From positions 1 through 64,000 of the forward strand of contig VERI01000005.1 in NCBI GenBank assembly GCA_018882785.1: 64,000 bases of DNA, read 5' to 3'. The translations under genes and the position numbers were made by a program. Below the pieces are notes generated by a model, which saw nothing but the letters and a program-made list of their open reading frames with translations, did no database searches and was not told where the DNA came from. Below are positions 19,588 to 28,535 of this stretch, in pieces. The DNA is from Burkholderiaceae bacterium (lineage in GTDB: Bacteria > Pseudomonadota > Gammaproteobacteria > Burkholderiales > Burkholderiaceae_A). Within the stretch, counting starts at the first letter, position 1. Every line of letters starts with the position of its first letter.

Positions 19588-20886
19588 TTAAACTAACTTC
19601 AATAGCCCACGAATGACCGCAGGTGCATCCGAGATTGGCACGCGATCCTGTTGCACTAGCCCGCCCTCTGCACGCAGCGGCTTTACCGTGACGACATTCT
19701 GGGCCCGCTCATCTTCGCCCATCAGTACAGCGCAGCAGGCGCCACTCTGATCAGCTTTTTTCATTTGTGACTTCAGACTGGCCTCGCCACAGTGCATCTG
19801 CACACGCAGCCCTGCATCCCGGCACTGCTCTGAAAAGGCCACGGCCGCCGCCATTGAACCACTGCCCCAATGCACCAGATACACATCAAGTCCAGCCGCA
19901 AGCGCAGGAGGGGCGACTTCTTCTAGTAACGCAACCAGTCGCTCGACACCGATTGCAAACCCGCACGCCGGCGCAGGCGAACCACCCATCTGCTCAATCA
20001 GACTGTCGTAGCGGCCACCGCCACAGACCGTGCCCTGGGCACCGAGCCGATCGGTAATCCACTCAAACACGGTGAGATTGTAGTAATCCAGGCCGCGGAC
20101 CAGCCGAGGATTGACGCTATAGCCCACACCATGACGGTCAAGGGTGTCCCGTACGCCCGCCAGATGGGCCCGAGAGGCATCGCCCAGAAAATCCTGCAGC
20201 AACGGCGCAGAATCAATTACTGCACGCATGGCGGGATTTTTTGAATCCAGAATCCGCAGGGGATTGGAATGCAGCCGCCGCTGGGCATCGGCATCCAACA
20301 CAGACGCATGAGACTGGAAGTGCTCAATTAATGCGCGGCGATGGGCCTGCCGTTCATCAAGCGCACCCAGCGAATTGATCTCCAGTCGTGGCGCATGGTC
20401 ACCGGTGAGTCCCAAGGACTTCCAGAGTCGATCAATCATCAGCAGCTGCTCCGCATCGACATCCGGGCCTGGCATGCCAAGCGCCTCGATTCCAAACTGA
20501 TGAAATTGCCGATAGCGGCCACGCTGCGGGCGCTCATGACGAAACATCGGCCCGACATACCAGAGTCGTTTGGGCCCGTCATATAAAAGATTGTGCTCAA
20601 TGACCGAACGCACCACGGCCGCCGTATTTTCAGGGCGCAGCGTTAACTGCTCGCCGTTAAGTGCATCGGTGAAGGTGTACATCTCCTTCTCAACGATATC
20701 GGTGACCTCGCCGATACCGCGCACAAAGAGCGCCGTCGGCTCAAGAATTGGTGTGCGAATCGCCCGATAGCCATACTGACGAAACACCTCGGCGACCTGC
20801 GACTCCACCCACTCCCACAGCCCAGACTGCTCGGGCAGAAGATCGTTCATGCCCTTTACGCCAACAATTTTCTGCACAGCCGCCAT
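19588..20886 (-). CDS. hisS: Histidyl-tRNA synthetase
   Basis: Class II synthetase charging tRNA-His. Markers are [14 protein letters not shown] at the N-terminus, motif 2 [21 protein letters not shown], the histidine-A signature LVRGLDYYN, and motif 3 [11 protein letters not shown] after [16 protein letters not shown]-terminal anticodon-binding domain follows. The track start at 20964 extends into ispG; the ATG at 20886 ([15 protein letters not shown]) gives 432 residues and a 4-nt gap after ispG. Confidence 0.96.
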   Translation of the reverse strand: MAAVQKIVGVKGMNDLLPEQSGLWEWVESQVAEVFRQYGYRAIRTPILEPTALFVRGIGEVTDIVEKEMYTFTDALNGEQLTLRPENTAAVVRSVIEHNLLYDGPKRLWYVGPMFRHERPQRGRYRQFHQFGIEALGMPGPDVDAEQLLMIDRLWKSLGLTGDHAPRLEINSLGALDERQAHRRALIEHFQSHASVLDADAQRRLHSNPLRILDSKNPAMRAVIDSAPLLQDFLGDASRAHLAGVRDTLDRHGVGYSVNPRLVRGLDYYNLTVFEWITDRLGAQGTVCGGGRYDSLIEQMGGSPAPACGFAIGVERLVALLEEVAPPALAAGLDVYLVHWGSGSMAAAVAFSEQCRDAGLRVQMHCGEASLKSQMKKADQSGACCAVLMGEDERAQNVVTVKPLRAEGGLVQQDRVPISDAPAVIRGLLKLV

Positions 20887-20890
20887 GAAT

Positions 20891-22186
20891 TTAAGCCGCC
20901 CCACCGAAACGTTTTTGCACGTACTGCGCAACGATTTCCTGAAATTCCTCGGCGATGCGATCACCCTTGAGCGTCACGCTGCGCTCGCCATCCACAAACA
21001 CGGGCGCTACCGGCTGCTCCCCGGTGCCCGGCAGGCTAATACCGATATCCGCATGCTTACTCTCACCCGGCCCATTGACCACACAGCCCATCACCGCCAC
21101 GGTGATGTTCTCCACACCAGGGTAGGCACGCTTCCAATCCACCATCTGATCACGCAGATAGCCTTGGATCTTTGCCGCGAGCTCTTGGAAAAAAGTTGAT
21201 GTCGTGCGGCCACAGCCCGGACAGGCCACCACCATCGGCGCAAATGCCCGCAGCCCCATCGACTGAAGAATCTCCTGGGCCACAATGACCTCGTTGCGAC
21301 GATCACCGTTGGGCTCTGGCGTCAACGACACACGGATCGTGTCGCCGATACCCTGCTGCAGAAGAACCGACATGGCCGCAGTCGAGGCGACAATGCCCTT
21401 GCTGCCCATACCCGCCTCGGTCAGGCCGAGATGCAACGGATAGTCACAGCGCTGAGAGAGCGATTGATAGACAGAGATTAAGTCTTGAACGCTGCTGACC
21501 TTTGCCGATAACGTAATGCGATCGCCCGCAAGTCCCCAGCGCTCTGCCTGCTGCGCACTTTCAATGGCCGATGTCACCAGGGCCTCGCGCATCACGGCCT
21601 GCGCATCCCAGGGCTCTGCACGCTGGGCGTTTTCATCCATCAGCCTGGCCAGCAGTTCCTGGTCCAGACTGCCCCAGTTCACGCCAATGCGCACCGGTTT
21701 GTCATATTTACACGCGGCTTCAATCATGGCCCCGAACTGATGGTCGCGTTTTGCACCCCGTCCCACGTTGCCCGGATTGATCCGGTACTTTGACAGCGCC
21801 TGAGCACAGTCGGGGTACTCAGAGAGCAGCTTGTGGCCATTGAAATGAAAGTCGCCAATCAACGGGACCGCGCAGTTCATGCGATCCAATTGATTGCGAA
21901 TGGACGCCACCTCGCGCGCTGCCTCGGGCGAATTTACGGTAATGCGTACAAGTTCGGATCCCGCCTGGGCCAGCCCTTGCACCTGAATCGCTGTCGCAAT
22001 CGCATCTGCCGTATCGGTGTTGGTCATCGACTGCACCACAATCGGCGCATCACCGCCCACCGTCACGGTATTCGAGCCCCAGCGGATGTTCATGGCGCGG
22101 GTCTTTCTGCGCGCCGATGGGCCGCAGGACTGAGGAACCACCGGCGCGGTGGTGCACGGTGGCGTCAGGGGGTCGTTGGTGTTCAT
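20891..22186 (-). CDS. ispG: 4-hydroxy-3-methylbut-2-enyl-diphosphate synthase
   Basis: [4Fe-4S] enzyme of the MEP isoprenoid pathway converting MEcPP to HMBPP; the next enzyme, IspH, is encoded at 41 kb. The TIM-barrel part begins [21 protein letters not shown]. The C-terminal cluster ligands are visible in [11 protein letters not shown] and [15 protein letters not shown]. An N-terminal Pro/Thr-rich extension of about 30 residues precedes the core. 431 residues. It overlaps the end of rlmN by 4 nt; in many relatives rodZ and a pilF/pilW gene sit between these two. Confidence 0.96.
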   Translation of the reverse strand: MNTNDPLTPPCTTAPVVPQSCGPSARRKTRAMNIRWGSNTVTVGGDAPIVVQSMTNTDTADAIATAIQVQGLAQAGSELVRITVNSPEAAREVASIRNQLDRMNCAVPLIGDFHFNGHKLLSEYPDCAQALSKYRINPGNVGRGAKRDHQFGAMIEAACKYDKPVRIGVNWGSLDQELLARLMDENAQRAEPWDAQAVMREALVTSAIESAQQAERWGLAGDRITLSAKVSSVQDLISVYQSLSQRCDYPLHLGLTEAGMGSKGIVASTAAMSVLLQQGIGDTIRVSLTPEPNGDRRNEVIVAQEILQSMGLRAFAPMVVACPGCGRTTSTFFQELAAKIQGYLRDQMVDWKRAYPGVENITVAVMGCVVNGPGESKHADIGISLPGTGEQPVAPVFVDGERSVTLKGDRIAEEFQEIVAQYVQKRFGGAA

Positions 22187-23235
22187 TTCGTTCTTAGCGT
22201 AATCCGAGTGCGATCCTGAATGTCGCCGGCCAGCTGGCCGCAGGCGGCATCAATATCATCGCCGCGGGTTTTACGAATCGTGGTCACATAGCCCTCTTGG
22301 GTCAAAAAGTCTGCAAAGGCACGCTGACGCGGCCACGAAGACTTGCGATAACCGGAATTGGGAAATGGATTAAACGGAATCAGATTGAACTTGCACGAGA
22401 TCTCCTCTGCGCGCACCAGCTTCACCAGCTGCCGCGCATGATCCAGAGAATCGTTCACGCCATCTAACATGACGTATTCGAACGTTATGAAATCCCGCGG
22501 CGCAGCGCCCAGATAGTTACGAATCGAGGCCATCAATACTTTTAGCGGATATTTTTTATTCAGGGGCACCAGAACATCCCTGAGCGCATCCGTCGGCGCA
22601 TGCAATGACACTGCCAGCGCCACCGGACAGTCACGGGCCAGACGGTCCATCATCGGCACCACGCCGGATGTAGATACGGTCACCCGACGACGCGACAGGC
22701 CATAGGCATCATCGTGCAGCATCAGCTGCAAAGCGGGCACAAGCTGGTCGTAATTAAGCAGGGGCTCGCCCATGCCCATCATCACCACATTGGTTACCGG
22801 CTGCGCCAACTCATGGCGTGCCCACCAGAGCTGCCCAACGATCTCTGCGGTTGTGAGGTTGCGATTAAAGCCCTGACGTCCAGTCGAGCAGAACGGGCAG
22901 GCCACCGTGCATCCCGCCTGGGACGAGACACAGAGCGTGCCGCGATCCACCTCAGGAATAAAAACGGTCTCAATGGCATTGCCCTGGCCCATGTCGAATA
23001 GCCATTTTCGGGTGCCATCGGCCGAGACATGGTCCTGAAGTACCGCGGGAGGCGCCACCTCGGCATCTTGCTCAAGCCCAGCCCGAAACTCCCGAGCCAG
23101 ATCGGTCATCTCCGCAAAATCCTTGGTGCCGCGCTGATGGACCCACTTCAGCAGCTGGCGGGCGCGAAACGGCTTTTCCCCCCGAGCCACGCACCAGTCG
23201 GTGAGACCTTGGGGGGAGCAGCCCAGAAGATTCAC
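22183..23235 (-). CDS. rlmN: Dual-specificity 23S rRNA/tRNA adenine-C2 methyltransferase
   Basis: Radical SAM enzyme making m2A2503 in 23S rRNA and m2A37 in tRNA. The CxxxCxxC cluster motif is CTVACPFC, followed by [19 protein letters not shown]. The [11 protein letters not shown] segment and the C-terminal DIDAACGQL, carrying the second catalytic Cys, are present. An N-terminal accessory domain ([18 protein letters not shown]) is normal. 350 residues. It begins directly after the ndk stop and ends overlapping ispG. Confidence 0.96.
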   Translation of the reverse strand: MNLLGCSPQGLTDWCVARGEKPFRARQLLKWVHQRGTKDFAEMTDLAREFRAGLEQDAEVAPPAVLQDHVSADGTRKWLFDMGQGNAIETVFIPEVDRGTLCVSSQAGCTVACPFCSTGRQGFNRNLTTAEIVGQLWWARHELAQPVTNVVMMGMGEPLLNYDQLVPALQLMLHDDAYGLSRRRVTVSTSGVVPMMDRLARDCPVALAVSLHAPTDALRDVLVPLNKKYPLKVLMASIRNYLGAAPRDFITFEYVMLDGVNDSLDHARQLVKLVRAEEISCKFNLIPFNPFPNSGYRKSSWPRQRAFADFLTQEGYVTTIRKTRGDDIDAACGQLAGDIQDRTRITLRTK

Positions 23236-23661
23236 TTATCTGCTGTAAACAGACATCGCCGGGAAGAAGAAGGCGACTTCCTGGCGTGCGGTCTCCGGCG
23301 CATCGGAGCCATGAACTGCATTGGCATCGATGCTGTCGGCGAAATCAGCTCGAATGGTGCCGGGAGCTGCCTTCTTCGGATCGGTAGCACCCATCAGCTC
23401 ACGATTCTTGGCAATCGCGTTCTCACCCTCCAGAACCTGCACCATGACAGGACCGGAGATCATGAAATCCACAAGATCTTTAAAGAAGGGACGCTCGCGG
23501 TGAACGCCATAAAACGCCTCAGCTTCAGCGCGGGACAGATGGATCAGCTTGGCCGCAGCGATCTTGAGCCCGCCTTGCTCGAACCGGGAATAGATCTGAC
23601 CGATGACGTTCTTTGCGACGGCGTCGGGCTTGATAATGGAGAGGGTGCGTTCAATGGCCAT
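23236..23661 (-). CDS. ndk: Nucleoside diphosphate kinase
   Basis: Transfers the gamma-phosphate of ATP to NDPs through a phosphohistidine. The 141-residue sequence starts [21 protein letters not shown], with the active-site His at residue 117 in NAVHGSD and the family pattern [17 protein letters not shown]. It is the first gene of the 13-gene minus-strand run that continues to purA. Confidence 0.97.
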   Translation of the reverse strand: MAIERTLSIIKPDAVAKNVIGQIYSRFEQGGLKIAAAKLIHLSRAEAEAFYGVHRERPFFKDLVDFMISGPVMVQVLEGENAIAKNRELMGATDPKKAAPGTIRADFADSIDANAVHGSDAPETARQEVAFFFPAMSVYSR

Positions 23662-23745
23662 GTTGTATTAATCCGAAAATATGTCTGGTCGTGAAAAGGG
23701 TTATTGGGCCGCGGCTACACGCCGCCCGGGGGAAGGAACCTTTCC

Positions 23746-23782
23746 CCACTTGAATTGTCAACTAAACCTGCGATTATACGTG
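23746..23782 (+). promoter_or_regulatory. Weak predicted promoter and RBS region of the Bax-inhibitor gene
   Basis: In the 187-nt ndk/BI-1 divergent region the plus strand has TTGAAT, an 18-nt spacer and TTATAC. The gene itself is preceded by AAAAGGAG, 12 nt before the ATG. Predicted by eye; the ndk promoter on the other strand could not be placed. Confidence 0.35.
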
Positions 23783-23848
23783 CTGACGTCCGCCCGGGAG
23801 GCATCGTGCCCCCGGGATCTCGTCAGGCTTTAAAAGGAGATTGACCTC

Positions 23849-24547
23849 ATGATCCCGACCTTTGGAAACAGTACTTCATTGCCAGGTGCCGAGTCGTCCG
23901 CGGTACGCAATAGGGTGCTACGCAACACCTATTGGCTCCTGGCTGCATCCATGGTGCCAACCGTGTTGGGTGCCTGGGTGGGCATGCAGTTTGGCTTTTC
24001 CTGGTTTGCCGGCAGCCCCCTGATTGGCGTGCTGCTGTTCCTGGGAATCGCATTCGGCTTTTTCTACGCCATCGAGAAGACCAAGCACAGCGTGGCCGGC
24101 GTTTACCTGCTGCTGGGATTCACATTTTTTATGGGCCTGATGCTCTCCCGATTAATCGGTATCGCCGTTGGCATGTCCAATGGCGTCCAACTCATCGGCG
24201 TCGCCGGTGCGGGCACAGCGGCCGTATTTTTCGGCATGGCCAGCATCGCCAGCACCACCAAGCGGGATCTCTCCAACATGGGCAAGTTCCTGATGATCGG
24301 CGTGATCCTGCTGATCGTGGCGTCGATTGCGAATATCTGGCTGCAGATGCCCGCACTGATGCTGACCATCTCCACGCTGGCTGTCGCAATCTTCTCGCTC
24401 TTCTTGCTGTATGACTTGAATCGAATTGTGACTGGCGGCGAGACCAACTACATCTCTGCCACGCTCTCGGTGTACCTGAGCGTGTACAACATCTTCAGTA
24501 ACCTGCTGGTGCTGCTGATGTCTCTGTTTGGGGGCAACCGCGACTAA
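23849..24547 (+). CDS. Bax inhibitor-1 / YccA family membrane protein
   Basis: Polytopic inner-membrane protein of the BI-1 (UPF0005) family. About seven hydrophobic segments are visible after a short polar N-terminus, including YWLLAASMVPTVLGAWVGM, LIGVLLFLGIAFGFFYAI, VYLLLGFTFFMGLMLS and LMLTISTLAVAIFSLFLLYDLNRIV. The family signature FSLFLLYDLNRIVTGGETNYI near the end carries the conserved Asp of the Ca-leak site in characterised members. E. coli YccA interacts with FtsH, which makes proximity to hflKC mildly suggestive. Strong SD, own terminator, so probably monocistronic. Confidence 0.88.
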   Translation: MIPTFGNSTSLPGAESSAVRNRVLRNTYWLLAASMVPTVLGAWVGMQFGFSWFAGSPLIGVLLFLGIAFGFFYAIEKTKHSVAGVYLLLGFTFFMGLMLSRLIGIAVGMSNGVQLIGVAGAGTAAVFFGMASIASTTKRDLSNMGKFLMIGVILLIVASIANIWLQMPALMLTISTLAVAIFSLFLLYDLNRIVTGGETNYISATLSVYLSVYNIFSNLLVLLMSLFGGNRD

Positions 24548-24600
24548 GCAATTCCGCGAGTAAGGCAGCCGAGAGGCTGCACACCCAGCTCTGTAATTCA

Positions 24601-24633
24601 AAAGCCCGTGGCAATCGCTGCGGGCTTTTTTTT
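24601..24633 (+). terminator. Rho-independent terminator of the BI-1 gene
   Basis: AGCCCG, a 12-nt loop and CGGGCT are followed by eight Ts, about 55 nt past the stop codon. Confidence 0.9.
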
Positions 24634-24670
24634 ACGCCAATAGTGCCCCTCGGCCGGAAGGCGTAGGCCG

Positions 24671-24721
24671 TTGGCCCGCTCAAACTAGAATCGCTATACT
24701 TGTATTACTTTTTGTAATACA
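24671..24721 (+). promoter_or_regulatory. vapBC promoter with palindromic operator
   Basis: TTGGCC (24671-24676), an 18-nt spacer and TATACT (24695-24700) are followed at once by a perfect inverted repeat TGTATTAC-TTTTT-GTAATACA (24701-24721). The repeat ends 7 nt before the vapB ATG and covers the expected transcription start, the position expected for autorepression by an RHH antitoxin with or without its toxin. Confidence 0.7.
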
Positions 24722-24728
24722 CTGGGAC

Positions 24729-24974
24729 ATGCGCCCAAAATCTCCAATGCTCACGCTTCGCCTAGACCCACAACAAGAGACGGAACTCGAAGCGCTCGCC
24801 AAGCGAAAAGGGCTGACCAAAAGCGCCCTCATTCGCCAGCTCATCGATCAGGCGCTGACGGAGCAACGGCACGACCCGAAAGCAGTCGTTCAAAGCATCA
24901 TGTCCATGCGCGAGTCAATTCGAATAAAAAAACCACTGAATATTCGACAGCTGATCGAAGCGGGTAGAGATTGA
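24729..24974 (+). CDS. vapB: Ribbon-helix-helix antitoxin (VapB-like)
   Basis: 81-residue protein with an N-terminal CopG/Arc-type ribbon-helix-helix: MLTLRLDPQQETELEALAKRKGLTKSALIRQLIDQAL (in part). The C-terminal half, rich in Lys and Arg, is expected to wrap the toxin. It overlaps the toxin gene by 4 nt (TTGA). The palindrome just upstream is the probable operator. The family call rests on the RHH plus PIN toxin context; vapB is a generic label since several antitoxin folds pair with PIN toxins. Confidence 0.85.
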   Translation: MRPKSPMLTLRLDPQQETELEALAKRKGLTKSALIRQLIDQALTEQRHDPKAVVQSIMSMRESIRIKKPLNIRQLIEAGRD

Positions 24975-25375
24975 GCGCTTTTGTTCTTGATAACTCAGTC
25001 GCAATCTGCTGGTTTGTTACCTCCCAAGCGACACCCTATACCGAAATGGTTTTAAAGCGAGTGGCCCTCGGAGATACTCCGGTAGTACCGGCGCTGTGGA
25101 TATCTGAATTTACAAACGTCATGGCAAAAGCAGTCCAAACGGACATCATCTCGCCCGACACTGCGGAAGAAATAATTCTCCATGCAGGAACGCTTCCGAT
25201 TCAAACGCAATCTTCACCGAGCCTTATTGATCTTTATTCCATCGTCAAACGTTATCGCATCTCCGCCTACGATGCGACTTATCTGGAACTTTCAATGAGA
25301 ATGAATATTCCGCTCGCTACGACCGATCGCCAACTAGCAAAGACCGCCAAAGATCTTGGCCTGCATCTTCGCTAA
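24971..25375 (+). CDS. vapC: PIN-domain toxin ribonuclease (VapC-like)
   Basis: 134-residue PIN-domain endoribonuclease. All four acidic residues of the metal site can be placed: D7 (FVLDNSV), E46 (WISEFTN), D101 (SAYDATYLELS) and D119 (LATTDRQLAK). The start is a TTG at 24971 that overlaps the antitoxin stop, so translation is probably coupled and lower than that of the antitoxin. Characterised VapC toxins cleave tRNA or rRNA; the target here cannot be told from sequence. The gene appears intact. Confidence 0.88.
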   Translation: MSAFVLDNSVAICWFVTSQATPYTEMVLKRVALGDTPVVPALWISEFTNVMAKAVQTDIISPDTAEEIILHAGTLPIQTQSSPSLIDLYSIVKRYRISAYDATYLELSMRMNIPLATTDRQLAKTAKDLGLHLR

Positions 25376-25382
25376 GAGTGCA

Positions 25383-26762
25383 CTAATCGCCCCGCGAAAA
25401 CACCGCAATCGACTCCACATGTGCGGTATGGGGAAACATATTGATTACACCCGCCTGCCGCAGGCGAAACCCGCCCTCATGCACGAGAATTGCCGCATCC
25501 CTTGCCAGAGTCGCAGGATTGCACGATACATAGACAAGCCGAGTGGGCAGCAGTTCAAGCCGGCCCGCCTGCGCCAGGGCGCTTAGTGCCTGACTTAACG
25601 CCTGTGCGCCCTCGCGCGGCGGATCCCACAACATTCGATCAAACCGGCCCTGATCCGCCAGCCACTGCTGGTCCACTTCAAACAGGTTACCCGTAAGAAA
25701 TGCAGTCCGGGCTGTAAGCCCGTGACGGTTTGCATTAATCCGGGCCCGCTCAATCAACGCCCCAGATCCCTCTACCCCGACTACATTTGCAACGGACCTT
25801 GCGATCGCGCAGGTGAAATTTCCAAGTCCACAGAAAAAATCTGCAGCACGGTCTGTCGGCTCGCATTCCAACAGGTCCACCGCACGCTTCACCATCAGCT
25901 GATTAATCGACGGATTCACCTGCGTAAAGTCCACGGGTGAATATGGCATCCGCAGGCCGAACTCATCTAAGTTGTAAGCGAGGGCTGGTGCGTTCAACGG
26001 ATAAAATAATGTTGCGGTCTGTGGCCCCCCAGGCTGCAGCCAGAATTGCACCTGCCATTGATCTGCAAACACCCGCAGCCTGTTCTCATCCTCTGGCGTT
26101 AATGGCTCCAGAATTCTTAAGACCCACACGATTACGGGGCTCTGCCGACTCTGCTCTGGAGTAACGTGTCCATCGGGCTCGGGATCGCCCACCGCAACCT
26201 CAGCCTGTGGCAGGCGGCGGGCAATCGTCAGCGTACCGAGCAGCTCTTTTAACGCCGGCAGCATCTGAGAGACACGCGGATGCAGAATTTCACAGGAATC
26301 CATTACTGCAACATAACTGCTACGACGTTCATGAAAGCCAAGCAGCATGCCGCCTTTTTTATCCACCCAACGGGCGGTCAGCCGCGCGCGGGTTCGATAG
26401 CCCCAAGAGGGTCCATCCAAAGGAGGCAGCAGCGACTCGGGCCTTAATCGCCCGATATGCCAAAGGTTGTCTTCCAGCACACGCTGTTTAATCGCAAGCT
26501 GCGCGGCGTGATCGATATGCTGCATGGAGCATCCGCCGCAGACACCATAATGTCGGCACTTCGGATTTACCCGCTGGGCACTCTCACGCTGCCATGCCAC
26601 CGCCCGGCCTTTGGCATACGAGGATTTATTGCGCGTGACCTCGACATCCACTACTTCGCCAAGCAGTGCGTTCTCGACAAACACCACCTTGCCTTCGTGG
26701 CGCGCTAGACCCTGGGCCTCCAGATCAACCGACTCAATCGGCAGTGAGTGCAGGAGCTGCAT
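25383..26762 (-). CDS. rlmD: 23S rRNA (uracil1939-C5)-methyltransferase
   Basis: RumA-type SAM-dependent methylase with an N-terminal TRAM-like domain (IESVDLEAQGLARHEGKVVFVENALLGEVV) and a [4Fe-4S] cluster motif CRHYGVCGGC (C69, C75, C78) plus a fourth Cys in DSCEILHP. Rossmann SAM motif FFCGLGNFTCAIA and the catalytic Cys region YVSCNPATLARD are present. 459 residues. The end of the exonuclease gene overlaps its start by 29 nt. Homologous RlmC/TrmA enzymes are distinguished by lacking this exact Cys pattern, so RlmD is the best call. Confidence 0.92.
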   Translation of the reverse strand: MQLLHSLPIESVDLEAQGLARHEGKVVFVENALLGEVVDVEVTRNKSSYAKGRAVAWQRESAQRVNPKCRHYGVCGGCSMQHIDHAAQLAIKQRVLEDNLWHIGRLRPESLLPPLDGPSWGYRTRARLTARWVDKKGGMLLGFHERRSSYVAVMDSCEILHPRVSQMLPALKELLGTLTIARRLPQAEVAVGDPEPDGHVTPEQSRQSPVIVWVLRILEPLTPEDENRLRVFADQWQVQFWLQPGGPQTATLFYPLNAPALAYNLDEFGLRMPYSPVDFTQVNPSINQLMVKRAVDLLECEPTDRAADFFCGLGNFTCAIARSVANVVGVEGSGALIERARINANRHGLTARTAFLTGNLFEVDQQWLADQGRFDRMLWDPPREGAQALSQALSALAQAGRLELLPTRLVYVSCNPATLARDAAILVHEGGFRLRQAGVINMFPHTAHVESIAVFSRGD

Positions 26763-27558
26763 CGAGATACTGTTTCCAGTGCGATCCCTTCAGCGGACTC
26801 GCAGGATCGCCAATTAACGCAGCCAGTGCATCACGAACCAAACCGAGCTCTGCACGATACTGATCTTGAGTAACCTCGCCACGCATCAGGCGAAACCGGC
26901 AATACAGCAGATAGGTATTCACCACATCGGTTTCGCAATAGGCGCGCACGGATTCACCCTGGTCTTGCAGGAAAGACTCCCAGACCTTGCTGCCATCGGC
27001 CCCCAACTTTCCGGCAAAACCGCACAGTCGTGCCATCGCATCTAGAGGCGCGAACGCCCTGCCCTGATAGCCCGCCAACACATCCATGAGATCGATATGC
27101 CGTGCGTGATATCGCGACAGGTAGTTGTTGTATTTGAAATCTCGATCATCGTCGCCCTGCTCCCAGTATCGGGGCGCCGCCACGCCCTGGATCAAGGCGC
27201 GGTGGTGCAGCACTGGCAGATCAAAGCCAGACCCATTCCAGCTCACCAGCTGAGGGGTATGTTTCTCGATGGTTTTGAAAAATGCGCGTAGCCGTGCTGC
27301 CTCTTCGGTATCGGACGCGCCATGCTGATCCCCAAGGCAGCGCACCCGAAAGCCCTCATGATCGCGAAATACGCAGCCAATAATCCAGATCCGCTGCAGG
27401 TGATGCGGAAAAAAATCACTGCCATGCGACTCGCGCCGTGCCGCCGCTGCAGCGGCAACACCCGCAGCGTCGTCAAGCGTGGCATCGAAAGCATCGAGAC
27501 GCCTCAGTCCGGCAACATCCGGGATCGTCTCCAGGTCAAAGCAAAGAATCGGGGTCAT
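26734..27558 (-). CDS. Predicted 3'-5' exonuclease, PolB-exonuclease-like family
   Basis: DnaQ-fold exonuclease resembling the PolB exonuclease-like family 2 proteins that sit beside rlmD in other betaproteobacteria. ExoI has FDLETIPD, with both metal-binding acidic residues, at residues 7-14. ExoII is in LVSWNGSGFDLPVLHHRAL, and ExoIII in YCETDVVNTYLLYCRF. Substrate and role (DNA repair or RNA processing) are unknown. 274 residues. It lies 8 nt after nlpD and overlaps rlmD, so it is probably in the surE-pcm-nlpD transcript. Confidence 0.82.
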   Translation of the reverse strand: MTPILCFDLETIPDVAGLRRLDAFDATLDDAAGVAAAAAARRESHGSDFFPHHLQRIWIIGCVFRDHEGFRVRCLGDQHGASDTEEAARLRAFFKTIEKHTPQLVSWNGSGFDLPVLHHRALIQGVAAPRYWEQGDDDRDFKYNNYLSRYHARHIDLMDVLAGYQGRAFAPLDAMARLCGFAGKLGADGSKVWESFLQDQGESVRAYCETDVVNTYLLYCRFRLMRGEVTQDQYRAELGLVRDALAALIGDPASPLKGSHWKQYLDAAPALTAD

Positions 27559-27566
27559 GCCCCGAA

Positions 27567-28535
27567 TTATCGCTGAGCCAGATACTTCATCGGGTCCACC
27601 GGCTTACCCGCGCGGCGAACCTCGAAGTGGAGTTTGGGAATATCAGAATCGGTTTTGCCGAGCTCGGCAATCTTCTGGCCCCGCTTCACCATCTGGCCCT
27701 CAGCCACAAGAATCGAGCGGTTATGGGCATAGGCGGTTAGAAAATCACCTTCATGTTTGACGATCACCAGATTGCCATACCCGCGCAGCCCACTGCCGCT
27801 ATAGACCACCCGGCCGTCGCCCGCCGCAATCACCGGATCTCCCTCCGCCCCTGAAATCGCGATGCCTTTATAGCCCGGATCAGAGAACTGGGTAATCACA
27901 GAACCCTTACTCGGCCATGACAGGCTTATGACCTCTGGTGTCACCGGCTTTGCTGGAGAGGACATGGCAGACGATGTTCCAGAAGGCGCTCCGGCCGCCG
28001 GGGCCGAAGGCGGCGGGGACAACGGAGCGGATGCCAGCGGGCCGGTGCCCCCGGATGTCGCTGCCTGAGGGGAAGTCGATGGTGTTGGAGCAGCGGGCGA
28101 TATCGAACGAACCTCCATCGGCCGCTGATCTGCCGAACCCGACCGCGTCTCAGATGCGCCAGCGGATCGGGCAGAAGAGGCCATCGGTGGGATTGCAGGC
28201 GGTTTAATGCGAATCAGCTGATCCACTTCAATCAAATTGGGATTGTCGATCTGGTTCCATGTCGCGAGATCCCGCCATGCCACGCCATGATCGAGCGAAA
28301 TTCCGATCAATGTATCGCCACGCTTGATCCGATAAAAACCATCTGGGGCCGACGCAGAAGACGTCTGCGGCGCTGACGCTGGGGCAGCAGTTGTTCCCCC
28401 CGCACGCTTAATGGAAGCTGTTGCCGATCCGGGCACCTTGCGGCTTTCCACCGGCGCAGGGCCCGTGCTGGATGCGCATCCCGTGATAAACGCCACCGCC
28501 ATCAACACAACCAGTGGCAAGCGCAGATTGTCCAC
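27567..28535 (-). CDS. nlpD: NlpD-like lipoprotein, LysM plus LytM domains (amidase activator)
   Basis: Lipoprotein with signal MDNLRLPLVVLMAVAFITGC, a LysM domain (YRIKRGDTLIGISLDHGVAWRDLATWNQIDNPNLIEVDQLIRI, in part), a Ser/Pro/Ala-rich linker of about 90 residues, and a C-terminal M23/LytM domain. The M23 metal-site residues are degenerate: YKGIAISG replaces the usual H-x(n)-GIDI type motif, while HFEVRRAGKPVDP remains. This is the NlpD pattern of a non-catalytic activator of the AmiC-type amidase in septum splitting. Order surE-pcm-nlpD is standard; rpoS, usually next, is absent here. Confidence 0.92.
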   Translation of the reverse strand: MDNLRLPLVVLMAVAFITGCASSTGPAPVESRKVPGSATASIKRAGGTTAAPASAPQTSSASAPDGFYRIKRGDTLIGISLDHGVAWRDLATWNQIDNPNLIEVDQLIRIKPPAIPPMASSARSAGASETRSGSADQRPMEVRSISPAAPTPSTSPQAATSGGTGPLASAPLSPPPSAPAAGAPSGTSSAMSSPAKPVTPEVISLSWPSKGSVITQFSDPGYKGIAISGAEGDPVIAAGDGRVVYSGSGLRGYGNLVIVKHEGDFLTAYAHNRSILVAEGQMVKRGQKIAELGKTDSDIPKLHFEVRRAGKPVDPMKYLAQR

